In this document: piece by piece, positions 23,258-33,684 of the stretch
Position numbering within the stretch: the first letter of the stretch is position 1
How the letters are laid out: each line of letters begins with the position of its first letter
NCBI GenBank assembly: GCA_025769875.1
Contig: JAGFNK010000170.1
Coordinates: forward strand, 36,082-100,081
Source: Russula earlei
Taxonomy: Eukaryota; Basidiomycota; Agaricomycetes; Russulales; Russulaceae
Direction: 5' to 3'
Length of the DNA stretch: 64,000 nt
Notes under the pieces: model-generated
What the model was told of the DNA's origin: nothing
Seen by the model: the letters and a program-made list of their open reading frames with translations, nothing else
Databases searched by the model: none
Translations under genes and position numbers: made by a program

Positions 23258-23966
23258 ATGTCCTCCATCTTTGGCGGCAGCACCTCAACTTCGTCCGAAA
23301 CGGCCTCCTCAAAAGGTGATTGTTGCTGACCAGACCCATCAACCTGCGGGACTCCCGCTCCCAGCTCCCCTTTCTTCGGATCGCAGTGCTGACCTCGGGG
23401 TTTTTTTTTTTTGTTGCAAAATTTACACTGCACGCGGTTGATGCAGATCTCAATGCGCGCAAGGAGGCAGTCATGACCTCCGTTCGCAACGAGCTTGCCC
23501 TCGCGAACGCTCAGGAACTCATCAACGTCCGTAGTTTTTTTTTTTTCTTTTCTTCGCATGTTTCACCATCACATGATGCGGCGCGCCTCCTTTCTTTGCC
23601 GCTACACAGAAAACGAACGACAAGTGCTACGCAAAGTGCGTGACCAAGCCGTCCACCTCCTTATCCAGCTCGGAAGAGGTGCGCCGCCACGTTCACTTTC
23701 CTCTTGCCGTTCTCTCGTCAATCACAACGCCAACTCTCTTACTCTATTTCCCCCCCCCCCCGTTCTTGCCCTCTTTGCTCTCTGCTCGCCATCCGTGTCA
23801 GACATGCCTCTCGCGCTGCTTTGATCGGTACATGGAAGCCTGTAAGCGCGCCGTCTGCGGAAATACCACCCTGGAGCGCTGACATTCAACAATCGCCCCA
23901 GTCAATATCGTCAGCCGCACATACACCGCGCGCCTGGCGAAAGAGCGTTTAGATGGCCAGCTCTAG
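23258..23966 (+). CDS. TIM13: Mitochondrial import inner membrane translocase Tim13
   Basis: Five exons: 23258..23315, 23447..23526, 23610..23678, 23802..23841 and 23902..23966, 103 aa. Tim13 pairs with Tim8 as a small Tim chaperone in the intermembrane space. The twin Cx3C motifs are present (C-YAK-C in exon 3, C-LSR-C in exon 4), separated by VTKPSTSLSSSEE. The family signature RNELALANAQELIN is in exon 2, and the end reads YMEAFNIVSRTYTARLAKER. The N-terminus is a short Ser/Thr stretch. All junctions keep frame. Introns contain long T or C runs. Start codons of TIM13 and JJJ1 are 226 bp apart. Confidence 0.93.
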
Positions 23967-24638
23967 AAGGGGCTTTGTTCTGCCAAGGCACGAGAACGCT
24001 CTGCTGCGCGCGATGGTTCTTAGGTTGCGTTGCGTCGTCGCGTCCTGCATCGCTTAGCGAGCAGATGGGCCGCGGGTCCCGGTCTCGTCTCCCAATCGCC
24101 ACCCGCTTTTTTTTCGTGGAGAGCGAGGGGTTGTGTCCAAATGGGCCAGAAAAATTAAAATAAAAAAAAAGATCCCTGATTCGCGTCCGAGAGGGATTTT
24201 TCATCTTTTTTGACTAAGATCGAGATGTGCGCCCACAAAAAAAAAAAGACGGAAAAAAAAAAACGGCTAACGCCTATGACACGCTTCGAAGCTTCTTCAC
24301 AGTAGATCATGAAGAACATTGATGGTGGCGGTGACGGTAAAGCAGCTCCTAGCAGTTGGCTGAATCTTGAGCCAAGAAAAGTCGAGAGGATACAGAAGTG
24401 TCCTGAGCACTGTAGTAGATGTACGTATGATAATGTCCCGACAGTGCTATGGAACAGGCGGTATGTTTAGATGCCCTTATTATGTATCGTAGTAGAGGAA
24501 GGTAGGCGACGACTAAAAGAAAAGAGGACAAAAAAAAAAAAAAAGGCGTAAAACGTAAAAAAAAAATACATTAGCACAACCGAACGATGCAAGACGCCTC
24601 ATCAATCACAGACCCGGCAGCTGCGCGCACCGGCGGGC
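23967..24638. other. Convergent intergenic region with A/T tracts
   Basis: About 0.67 kb between the 3' ends of TIM13 and the homeodomain gene. It has many A or T runs of 8-14 nt (for example near 24160, 24240, 24255 and 24531) and a few AATAAA-like sites. No gene seen. Confidence 0.4.
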
Positions 24639-26652
24639 CTACTGCTCGCCCGGTTGCCCGCTGCCGGCGGTGGTATCAAAGCTGTTGCCAAACGGCAGCA
24701 ACAGCGGCACGGCCAGCGGCCCCAGCATCTGAGGAGCTGACGGGTGCCGACCGTACGTTTGCTGCTGCCGTTGCCGTTGCCGTTGGTGTTGTTGTTGTTG
24801 TTGATGATGATGATGATTTTGTTGTTGTTGTTGCTGTTGCTGTTGTTGCTGTTGTTGCTGTTGTTGTGGAGCGGATGGCTGGGGTGGCGTCGGCGCGAGT
24901 TCGAAATGCGAGTGAGACGGGGGCGCGGACGCGGGTGGCGCGGGTAGGGAGAATCCTTGGCCTTGCCCCATGTACGGCGAGTGCCCGCTGGCGGCGGCGG
25001 CGGCGGCGGCGGCGGCCGACACATGCGCGTAGTTGCCGAGGTGGGACTGCGGCCGTTGCACGGGTACCTCGATGGGGTAGAGGGACGCGGAATAGTTGCT
25101 CGGCGAGGTGGTCGACGGAGGGGACAGGGGAAAGGGCGAGAACGCGTTTTGTGGGGATCCGTCCGTGAGAGGGAGATGGGAATGGGACGAAGATCCGAGC
25201 GCGTCTCCATACGTGGGCGTGTCCGACGGCGGGCTGAGCGGTATCTGGGCCCTGGAGAAGGAGAAGCGTTTGGGCACGTCGGCCACCAGGCCGTCTCGCC
25301 CTGTATCGATCGCACCGCCCCCAAAGGGTGGACGGTAGCCCTGGTGGTGCTCGCCCGACAGACTGGGAGGGAGAGGAATAGGGTTGGGATCTGCAGAATG
25401 AGCCGAGGAAAGCTCTGGCCGCACATACGGGGGACAACGCAAGCGGATGTCCGAGCCTGAGGTCACTTGAAATTTTCGAAGGACATACGCAAGCTGTACG
25501 GCGGAGCCAACGAGGTCGTGGCGGAGAATTTTTGTGGCCTGCATCCCTTCGGTCCAGTCCGCGCACCGCTTCCAGGAGCGCACGGGGGGTCCACCCGTGG
25601 GATCATTCGCGATGTCCTCCAGATAGAAGAGCGGGGGTTGGGAAAGGTGGAACGAAGCGAGGCCAGAGCCCGGCGTTGCATTAACGAACTCTGTCTCGAC
25701 GATGATGTTGAACGGGATCTCCATTTTGAAGCCGTACCCCGACGAGTGAATGAACCAGATAAGACAGCTTCGAGACTCGCAGACGTACGCGACAAGGTCG
25801 TGTCTATTGACCTGTGAGGCTATCCGCCGCCACGTCCCAACGGTGAGGTCTGTGCAGGGTATAATGGTGACGGCTGTTCGTCGTCCAGGAGACTTTTAGC
25901 ACCACGAAAACCGCGCTGAGAGTGCAGATGGCCGGGACTCACGCTCGTTCTCATGAATGAGGGTATGTAGGTCTGCGTCGTAACCAGGCAGCAAGTCCGG
26001 CGGCGTCGACGGGGGAGTGGAATCCGTTCTGCCCTTCCCTTTGCCATTAAGCAATTTTGCCTTTGCGCGTCTGCGCCACCAAGGCCGCGGCTTCAACGAG
26101 GGGTATGACGCTGGCAGAAGGGGGGATGGCTCACCTATTTTGGAACCAGATCTGAGTCTGACGCTCCTGCATACCAAGCAGCTCGCTGATCTCTCGCCTT
26201 CGCGCCGCCGTCGGACTCCTGTCCATGCTGAAGAACCGTTCGAGATGGACGAGCTGATCCGGTGTCACGCGAGATCGCTTTCTCTTCTCCTTCTCAACGG
26301 TCCCGCCCTTGGGACCGCTCGCAGGGACACGACACTGGTTGAGGTCCGGCGAAAGTATGGCCTCAGTTTCCACGCTGGGAGACAACGCGCAGGTGCTCCC
26401 GGACTCTGGCAGTACTTCGGGAGACTTGGTGATCGACTCGGACTGAGGAGAGGACATGGGAGACTCTGTGGGAGGGAACTCGGGTTCTTCACTGGATGAG
26501 AGCTTTAAGGAGTAATCGGGTGCGTGATGAGCGGCGACGTGCAGAGGATGGTTGTTGAGGCGCTCGTCCCTGGCTGTACGAGGATTGGGGAATCGACATC
26601 GTCAGAGAAGGGGTCAGTCGGGTCACGTCAGGCGGGAGGACTCACGATCCAT
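24639..26652 (-). CDS. Homeodomain transcription factor with fungal C-terminal domain
   Basis: Four exons: 26652..26646, 26573..26135, 26070..25943 and 25873..24639, 602 aa. The first coding exon is only 7 nt (ATGGATC). The homeodomain (about residues 95-155) is split by an intron inside the second Arg of helix 3: KRKRSRVTPDQLVHLERFF, then RREISELLGMQERQTQIWFQ, NRRAKAK. After it comes a conserved fungal domain (VTIIPCTDLTVGTWRRIASQ, WFIHSSGYGFKMEIPF, ASFHLSQPPLFYLED) that I recall from Yarrowia Hoy1/Aspergillus RfeB-type regulators. The tail is Pro/Ser-rich with poly-Ala, poly-Gln and poly-His runs. Basidiomycete relatives include developmental regulators, possibly Hom1; target genes cannot be inferred. 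The upstream intergenic region is about 1.2 kb, long for this locus. Confidence 0.88.
24785..24868 (-). repeat. Gln/His trinucleotide tract in homeodomain gene
   Basis: On the coding strand this is an interrupted (CAA/CAG)n tract with an internal CAT run encoding His4. It gives about 18 Gln, Asn, four His and more Gln. The mix of CAA, CAG and CAT makes it imperfect at the DNA level. Confidence 0.85.
24990..25017 (-). repeat. GCC repeat encoding poly-Ala
   Basis: A pure (GCC)n run of about nine codons encodes poly-Ala within the C-terminal part of the homeodomain protein. Confidence 0.8.
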
Positions 26653-27828
26653 GGTAGGAAAATCCCAAGTCGGCTTGTGGGTCAGTACGGTCACCGCCAG
26701 GTTGATTGATCAATGAGGGGTGGGTTGGGGGGAAGAAATCAACAAAGGCCGATGAAAGCAAGACCCCCCCCAGATTAAGCTGGTCAGGAAAGGGAGAGTG
26801 GAGAGCTCGCAGACGCCCGCTTTACAGTTGCGCGGTGTCAGCTGGGTGGGTCCTGTCAGGGCGCGTGTGCGAACCGATGATCGGGATTGGATAGGATCTC
26901 GATCAGATGACTGGGGCCAAGGAATAAAAAAAAAAAAAGAGAGGAGCGTAGTAAGACCAATTGGGGAGGGGGAGTCAGCGGAACGGGTGAGCTTTGTATC
27001 TCTCGCTCGTGAACACAGAAAGGCAAGGAAGGATGATAAGGCGAGCCAGGTGGGGATAAAGCTCTCAGCTCCGACGTTACGGAATGAGAAGGGCGCAAGG
27101 GCACGGTCCCACGGAGCCTGTTGCAGATATTCAGAGGGGAGAAGGCATCGTGTCGGGAGCTTGAGAAGGTTAGCCGCTGTAGAATGCAGTTCGATCTCAT
27201 TTCTCCAGGAACAAAAACTAGGGTTTGGCGCTCGGCTGGCAAGGGAACGCACGCGTTTCACCGCACCGAGCGTGTGCCACCCAAGGAGAGAGCTTGTCGA
27301 CGAGGCATGTACTGCGGTGTGAGCGGGGACACCGCGTCCGACCGATCACTGGCAGATTTGGGACGACTTTGGGGTGCAGCCGGTCCGAGGAGAGGAATGA
27401 AGAGAAGTCCCATGACTCGGGCGGACGGGGAGGATGGCTAAGCCTCGTTTGATAAGGGGGATCTCGACAAGGACCGGGCCCCGTTCGAGCGGGTGACAGC
27501 GCTGCCGCAACGGAAGTACGTCAGAGGAAGGGTGAAAAAAGAAGTACCGAGAGAGCGGGATGATGGCGCGTTACGGACTCTGTCGAGCGTGAAGGAGCAA
27601 CGACACGACAGGGGAACTGGCAAGGCAAGGAGGGGCGGAGAAACCGTAAACGGACAAAGAATGATTGTCGAGGGACGCGGTCGGGGAGGGAGGGAGGGTC
27701 CGGGTCCGGGTCCGGGGCTGGCTGCCACGTCGCGTACGGCGTACGAGAGCGAGAAAGGCCTATTTTTCACGACCAGTGCTTCCCCCGATCTTTTTTTTTT
27801 TTTTTTTTTTTTTTTTAATCTTTTTGGA
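26653..27828. other. Long upstream region of the homeodomain gene
   Basis: About 1.2 kb with no supportable gene. It holds three GGGTCC hexamers near 27700-27718 and an uninterrupted T26 run at 27791-27816. The length is consistent with a long leader or extended promoter of a developmental regulator, which is inference. Confidence 0.4.
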
Positions 27829-28256
27829 TCACTCCTGGGCCAGGACTAACAGGAACCCTTGATCGCCATCTGGTTCGAATCCATGAATGAATCGGTTAAA
27901 CCTAACAATTAATCCTGCCACGTTCCTGCTTTCTTCGCTCACTTGCGGCCACCCTCCCTCCCCTCGGCTCCAACTGTCACGCTCATGGGGGAATGGAACC
28001 ACCCAGATGCGCCCCTTCTCGTCCCACACGAACATTTTCGTGCGAGTCAAATCCCCCATCATGCACAGCTTCGCCTGCTTCCCGTTCAGCCCATGTGTTT
28101 GATGGATCGATTGAAAGTTGATGGCAACAACAATCGCTCCCGCGCAGATGCCCGCCAAATATAGGAATAGAGGGGGAAATAATCAACGCGAGTGTATACT
28201 TGCCTTATCGACAGCCCACAACTCGTAATCGCCCGGCTATACTTACGAACCGCCAT
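27829..28256 (-). CDS. Small hypothetical protein, 5' part unresolved
   Basis: A clear coding stretch runs leftward from about 28158 to a stop at 27829. It begins with a hydrophobic segment (ICAGAIVVAINF), then SIHQTHGLNGKQAKLCMMGD, TRTKMFVWDEKGRIWVV and RNVAGLIVRFNRFIHGFEPD. Upstream, a candidate exon reads YELWAVDK and ends at a GCAAGT donor (28200), but no AG acceptor lies before the downstream coding segment. So the junction is unexplained: a mutated acceptor, a base error or a different 5' exon. The gene is in tandem behind SNP1. The product looks like a small single-pass membrane protein; function unknown. Confidence 0.45.
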
Positions 28257-28364
28257 AGAGTGACAACACTGCAACAGCCAGAAGAGACAGAAAGAAAAAA
28301 GGGAAAGGCTATCATACCACCCACTTGCACATACCCACGTCGGGTCCCATTGCATGCAAAGAAC

Positions 28365-29723
28365 CTAGTATCGTGGCCTTTTTGAGTCCCGGTCGTCGAA
28401 TCCTCCTGCGCCCTCTCGTTTGAGGTATCCTCGTCCACTGCCATAGCCCCCAGGCCCACCGCCTGGAGGACCATAACCTGGACCCCCGCCAGGAGGACCG
28501 TACCCACCTGGTACACCAGGCCCACCACCGGGTCCTCCTGGACCCGGACCCGGACCCCCATACCTGCCCGGAGGGGGGCCGTCGTTGAACCCTCCGCCTT
28601 GGTAGCCCAAACCGGTTCCCCTTCCCCTATCAACATAGTTAGACTAGTCCTTGTCCCACGTCTCATAAACACGAACCTGTAGCCACCACCTCTTGGCGAT
28701 CCAAAGTCATCCCGACCACCTCTGAAGCTTACCGCCACCTCGAAAGTTACCACCCCGGTCTCCAAATCCTCCTCGGTCCGCATACCCTCCGCGTCCTCCG
28801 CCAAACCCACGTCCACCTCCACGGAAGCCACCTCGAAAACCGCCGCGGGAGGGCACGGGGGCACTATATGAAGGCTCAACAGGTTTGGGACGGCCACCGA
28901 GGCCACCACCGAGGCGACGTGGTTTCCAACCGCGCACAGTACGTCCGCGCTCGACGTCGACCAGGATGCGCTTCCCCATGATGTGTAGGCCATCTGACTC
29001 TTTGTAAGCAGCTAGAATTGTAAGCAGACCAAAGTGAGTCGGTTGGGTTAGCGAGCGTCCGTATGACAAGATAAAACCGCGAGGTCTCAAGAACCTTTCA
29101 TGTCGCGTTCTCGCTCATAGACGATGAACGCGTAGCCACGACCACGACCCTTCTTATCCTTCACAATCCTGACCCGTTCAATCGTGCCGTAGATTTCAAA
29201 TTCTCTGCGCAGGTCACTGTCCGTCGCGTTCTTGTGCTAAGAGTATGGATAGTCGTCAACCGGGGGTTGCATACATTATGAAACTGAGAAAACGCACAAG
29301 TCGGGATATAAAAAGCGTTTTGTACGGGTCACCCACTGCTTGCGGGTCTTCCTGTGGTTTGTCTGGGGTGGTGACATTAGCGAGTGGCCCGCCTGTACAG
29401 TGAGAAAAATACTAACAAGAGTCTTTTGCTATTTGGAATTCTTCTGCTCTCTTCTTTTTTCGCTCTTCACGTCGGACTTGACGTTTCATCTCTTCGGCAA
29501 GAGTGAAAGTAGGTTCCTCGCCTTCCTCCATTCCGTCGACGGCGCCGTTTGCCAGGCCCACCATGGCACCTTCCTTCAGCATAGCGAGAAGAGGACCAAC
29601 GCCAGTTACATCCTTTTTTTTGACGACATCGATATCCCTGTCAACGGGTCGCGTATATATGAGTGGGGGCCGTGGAGCAAAGAGTTTGAGTAGGTTCGGG
29701 GGGAGGAGGTGAGTGCCGGGCAT
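28365..29723 (-). CDS. SNP1: U1 small nuclear ribonucleoprotein 70 kDa
   Basis: Six exons: 29723..29417, 29392..29298, 29236..29095, 29011..28733, 28719..28677 and 28626..28365, 375 aa. The protein binds stem-loop I of U1 snRNA and helps define 5' splice sites. The N-terminal U1-70K segment ([16 protein letters not shown]) is followed by the RRM with RNP2 TLFISRL and RNP1 [10 protein letters not shown], then [20 protein letters not shown], the hallmark of this family. The C-terminus lacks the Arg-Ser/Arg-Asp domain of animals; instead it has RGG-type repeats ([10 protein letters not shown]) and then a Gly/Pro-rich tail with PPGGGPGYG repeats. The RRM is split by an intron after ISRL. Divergent from COX10. 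Confidence 0.92.
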
Positions 29724-30068
29724 GGTAGCGCGTTTGGCCTGGTGAGATGGGTATAGAGATCTGCGTTCGCAGATAATTAAATTAGAGCACAACTAATAGA
29801 GAATGAGCGTGCGCGCTGTACGAATAGGGCCGATTGTAGAGGATAGGGAGACACGAGGCAGCGTCGCTTCGCTGCGGTCGTTTGTGCCAGCCAGCCAGAC
29901 AGAGATCAGCTCTGGTTAAAACTCAGTTCGGTTATACCCGGATTTCCACGTCTGTCGCCCCCACCCCTTGCGATGCCCGACGCGAGCAACAAGGTCTGTT
30001 CTGTCTCTTTATGCTCCTCCAAGATCAACGCGTTAATCCCCAGAAGCCTGCTGGTGGGGCGATAGATT

Positions 30069-31326
30069 ATGCGGCCAGGCCTTTTGCCGAATGCCTCTAG
30101 GTTCTCGTCTTTGCGACACCGCTATCTCCTCCTCCACCGTTCCGCACCCATCTTGACGCGGCATGATTCAACTCTGAGCTCAAAACCGCTTGACTTTTTC
30201 TTTCACAACGGCCACAAAGAAACGCAAGGTTCTGAACCATGGCCTTTGCACCGGACAGGCGTCCCACCGCTCGCCCCCTGCTACCGGGCCGTTCCGAATC
30301 TGACGCCAACTCGCCTCCTCGGCATCTACGCGCAACTATCCAAGGCGCGTCTCTCCGCCTTCAACGTGCTCGTCGCCATGTCCGGCGTCGCGCTCTCCCC
30401 GATTCCCCACCACCGTTCCCGTCCTCCTCTCCACCGCCCTGGGCACCGCGCTCTGCAGCGCCTCCGCCAACGCGCTGAACGAGCTGCAGGAGGTCCCCTA
30501 CGACGCCCAGATGGCGCGCACGCGCGGACGCCCGCTCGTCCGCCGCGCCGTGAGCCCAGCGCACGCAGCCGCCTTCGCCGCAACCACGGGCCTCGCGGGC
30601 CCCGCCCTCCTGTGGACGATGTGCAATCCGACGACGGCCCTCCTCGGCGCCGCGAACATCCTGCTCTACGCCGGTCCGTACACCCGGATGAAGCGCCGCA
30701 CCGTCTGGAACACCTGGGTCGGCGCCATCGTCGGCGCCGTCCCGCCGCTCATGGGCTGGGCCGCGGGGGGCGGCGCCCTCCTCCCGAGCGCGGCGCACCC
30801 CCTCGCGCTTCACCTCCCGCCGCCGCTGCTGGCGTCGGCGTCGGCGTCGGCGGCCGCGATGACGGACAACCCGCTCGCGCCGTGGGCGCTGTTCGCGGTG
30901 CTGTTCTCGTGGCAGTTCCCGCACTTCAACGCGCTGGCCCACTTTGTGCGCTCCGCGTACGCGCAGGGCGGGTACCGCATGCTGGCCGTGCTCGACGCGC
31001 GCAGGAACCGGCTCGTCGCGCTGCGGCACGTGTTCCTCCTGACGGGCATCTGCTCCACCCTCGTCCCGCTCTGCGGGCTCACGACGTGGTCGTTCGCGCT
31101 GACGAGCCTCGTGCCGAACGCCATCTGGCTCCGCGCGGCGTGGCGCTTTAACAGGTTTGGCGGCGACGCCCACGCGCGCACCGTCTTCATGCACTCCCTC
31201 TGGTACCTCCCCATCGTTCTCGGGCTCATGATCGTGCACAAGAACAACGTAGACTGGTTGCAAACGATAGGGATCACAGCAGCCACAGAGGAGGAGACCG
31301 AAAAGACTGCGCAAGAGCAAGCGTGA
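30069..31326 (+). CDS. COX10: Protoheme IX farnesyltransferase Cox10
   Basis: No intron is apparent; the frame holds about 418 aa. Cox10 converts heme B to heme O in the mitochondrial inner membrane, for cytochrome c oxidase. The N-terminus is a mitochondrial targeting sequence rich in Arg, Ser and Leu. The UbiA-type prenyltransferase core shows NALNELQEVPYDAQMARTR (the first Asp-rich motif, N-x-x-x-D type), YAGPYTRMKRRTVWNTWVGA and WQFPHFNALAHF. The frame changes at 30405-30408, where a CCCC run has one base too many between VAMSGVALSPIP and TTVPVLLSTALGT; both sides are highly conserved, so this is a sequence error or a disabling insertion. The total is 1258 bases, exactly one too many. Confidence 0.9.
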
Positions 31327-31522
31327 TTGATCGTCCTCCTTTGTCCCCATCTCGAAAAAAAATATCGCATGTATAATCTACTCGTAGACAAAATGGCATG
31401 GTTTTTTTTGCTTTTTTTTTTTTTTCCCGTGCATTGCATCTACATAGGCTACAATGCCACGCATCCCGTATTAGCGCAACGGCGGTGACATCGACCGGTC
31501 GAAAGATAATAAAAAATTCGAT

Positions 31523-32641
31523 TCAGGTCTGTGCGTCCGCTTTCTTGCCCCCCTTGCCCTTGGCCTTGGCGAGCTCGCGCTTCTGCTTGAGCGCCTGGAC
31601 CCGATTCCTCAGAAGCGCGACGCGGTTATAGGCGTCCTCCTGCGCGCGCTCCTCCTCCACCAACCGATCGAGGATGAGCTCGCGCTCCTCGCGCTCCCTG
31701 CGCCTGCGCCCCTCCTCCTCCTCCTCCTCAGACCGGGGCGCCTTGGCCTTCCCCTCCTCTCCCGCCGCGCGGTCCACGCCGTCTTCCGGCCGACCCTGCG
31801 CCGCGCCCTCAGGCAGGCCGACGAACCTGGGCACCAGCTCGGGTTCCGCAGCGATCGTCGCGCGCGCGTACGTCTCTCGCGGGGCGGCGGCGGCGGCGGC
31901 GGCCTCCCTATCGGCGCCATCGCCCGTCGTGGTGGTGGTGGTGGTGGCCGCCGGCCGCCGCGACGGGCCCAGGACATCGCGCTCGAACGCGTCCCACTCC
32001 ATCTCGAATTGGGACTTGGGCGCCGCCGCGGAAGCGTCCGTCGCGCCGTGGCCGATCTCCGCGTCCTCCTGGTCCATCCCGTCTTCCTCCTCTCCTTCTT
32101 CGTCGCGTGACCCCCCGGGCGGACGCGGTGGCGGTGGCGGTCGGCGCGCAGGATCCGAGAAAAAGTCGGCGGGGAAGGGACGGGACGCCGTCTCGCTTTC
32201 GCGTTCCGCGGTGCGCTGCCTCTTCCCAGGACGCCCGAGCTCCGTCGTCGTCGTCGTTGTCGTCGTCGTCGTGGCCTCGATCTCCATTCGTCCTTCATCG
32301 TCTTCATCATCATCGCCATCGCCATCGCCATCATCGTCACCGTCACCGTCACCGCTGCGGCCGGCCTCCTCCTCCCGCTCCTCCGCCTTGCGTTTCGACG
32401 GGGACGAAGACGACGACGCGGCGACGAGCTCCCCGCCCGTCGATCTCAATCTCGAGTTCACCTTCGCCACGGCGGCGCGGTGGGCCCTGCTCCCCAAATG
32501 GCCCTCCCACGCGCTCGCAAGCTTGACCGCGACGCCGCACGCGGTGCATCGCAGCGCGCCGTTCGCGCCGTACGCGGCGCAGGGGTGGGCGATGCGCGCC
32601 TCTTGGCGCTTTGCCTTGAGCAGCGCGCGAACGTCGGCCAT
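31523..32641 (-). CDS. ZNF830-like zinc finger/coiled-coil protein
   Basis: A single exon of 372 aa. The N-terminus reads MADVRALLKAKRQEARIAHP and then a C2H2 finger of the matrin/U1 type (CTACGVAVKLASAWEGHLGS, RAHR). The C-terminus is a coiled coil, LVEEERAQEDAYNRVALLRN, RVQALKQKRELAK. This pairing is that of ZNF830 (CCDC16), found with spliceosomes in animals; the role here is inferred. The middle is low complexity with Asp/Gly repeats, ten consecutive Thr, poly-Pro and poly-Ala, all encoded by simple trinucleotide repeats. Its 3' end faces COX10 with 196 bp between stops. The antisense frame is also long because of the repeats and is not a gene. Confidence 0.82.
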   Translation of the reverse strand: MADVRALLKAKRQEARIAHPCAAYGANGALRCTACGVAVKLASAWEGHLGSRAHRAAVAKVNSRLRSTGGELVAASSSSSPSKRKAEEREEEAGRSGDGDGDDDGDGDGDDDEDDEGRMEIEATTTTTTTTTTELGRPGKRQRTAERESETASRPFPADFFSDPARRPPPPPRPPGGSRDEEGEEEDGMDQEDAEIGHGATDASAAAPKSQFEMEWDAFERDVLGPSRRPAATTTTTTTGDGADREAAAAAAAPRETYARATIAAEPELVPRFVGLPEGAAQGRPEDGVDRAAGEEGKAKAPRSEEEEEEGRRRREREERELILDRLVEEERAQEDAYNRVALLRNRVQALKQKRELAKAKGKGGKKADAQT

Positions 32642-33684
32642 CCCGGTTGCACCCTCCCCCTTTTTTTTTTCTTTCTTTTTTAACTTTGCGTTTCGGATCG
32701 GAGGCTTTTTTTTTTTTTTCTTTTGCGCGCTGTGCGTCGTCCGTACGTATCTGGGATCCGGGTATTTTTATTTTTATTTTTTTGGTCGTCTTCCGCTGTT
32801 GTTGTAGTAGTAGGTAGAGAGGTCGAGTTTCAAGTGGTGGGTGGGTGACTAAGCCGGAGAGCTGGAAAGGGGAAAAGCCGTCTGGGCACCACGTGGCGTT
32901 GTATTGTTATGCACGGGTACGGTACGTGGTACAAAGGTCGCGTGCGGGTGCTAATTGAACCAAGGAGCTGGAAGCTTGGTTGTGCCGCCGGGAGCTGACC
33001 GGATCTGAACCAAAAGGCAAGGCACCGCGGTGAACGGGTGCTGTGAATGCAGCAGGTTTGGTGTGTGGTGTCAATGGCCACTGGACATGTCCTCTGCGAC
33101 CTTAATCTTTGCTATATCCGTACTAACCCACACCAATTTCACACCAATGCCCACCCCTCCCACAACCCACAACAGCTGTCTGTTGACCAAGCGCCATGGA
33201 TCGTTGAATACGTGCATACCTCAACGACGGTACAGCTTAGATTAGATCATGATCGGTGAGCAGTCAACTGTTGTACTTTGCAAACAACACCGGTAAAGCG
33301 CGTTGACAGTAGGCGCGCGTCGCCAGGGATCAACGGAGTACAAAGCACACATCTCGGCGCTCATTTCGTGCTTCGTAGCACGGTCAACGCAACGCCGCAA
33401 AAGCCGCCCCCGACAGATCGCAACCAAAGATCAGCGGGTGCTGAAACCCGTGGTCAGGACTGACGTTCACGGAAACTATCGTGGGTAGGGAAGCCATAAG
33501 CATAGAGGTTAGATTGAACGCCCATACAAAGTTTCCGTTTGGGAATCTACGTATCTATTACCAGGCAATCGACTGCGTCGCTCTCACGCCAAACTGGTCG
33601 TGCCTTGCCTGGAAGCCATACCGTAAAAGAGTCAACCTAGGGAAGCCGCCCCACAACGATCCCGCTGCGGCAGTCGCGAGGGGT
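32642..33684. other. Intergenic region upstream of ZNF830-like gene
   Basis: About 1 kb. T-rich tracts lie close to the ZNF830-like start (32660-32720 and 32764-32781). The rest shows no ORF with motifs and no repeat that I can identify. Confidence 0.4.

Noticed and set aside
24744..24947. Plus-strand ORF encoding poly-Leu
   Set aside because: Mirror image of the Gln/His tract of the homeodomain gene.
27868..27885. GGTTCGAATCC, a tRNA B-box match
   Set aside because: It lies inside the coding strand of the small hypothetical gene and has no A-box or acceptor stem.
30361..31350. 329-codon minus-strand ORF
   Set aside because: Antisense shadow of the GC-rich COX10 gene; composed mainly of Arg, Glu, Gly and Ala.
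31674..32807. 377-codon plus-strand ORF rich in Ser and Val
   Set aside because: Antisense to the ZNF830-like gene; openness comes from trinucleotide repeats.
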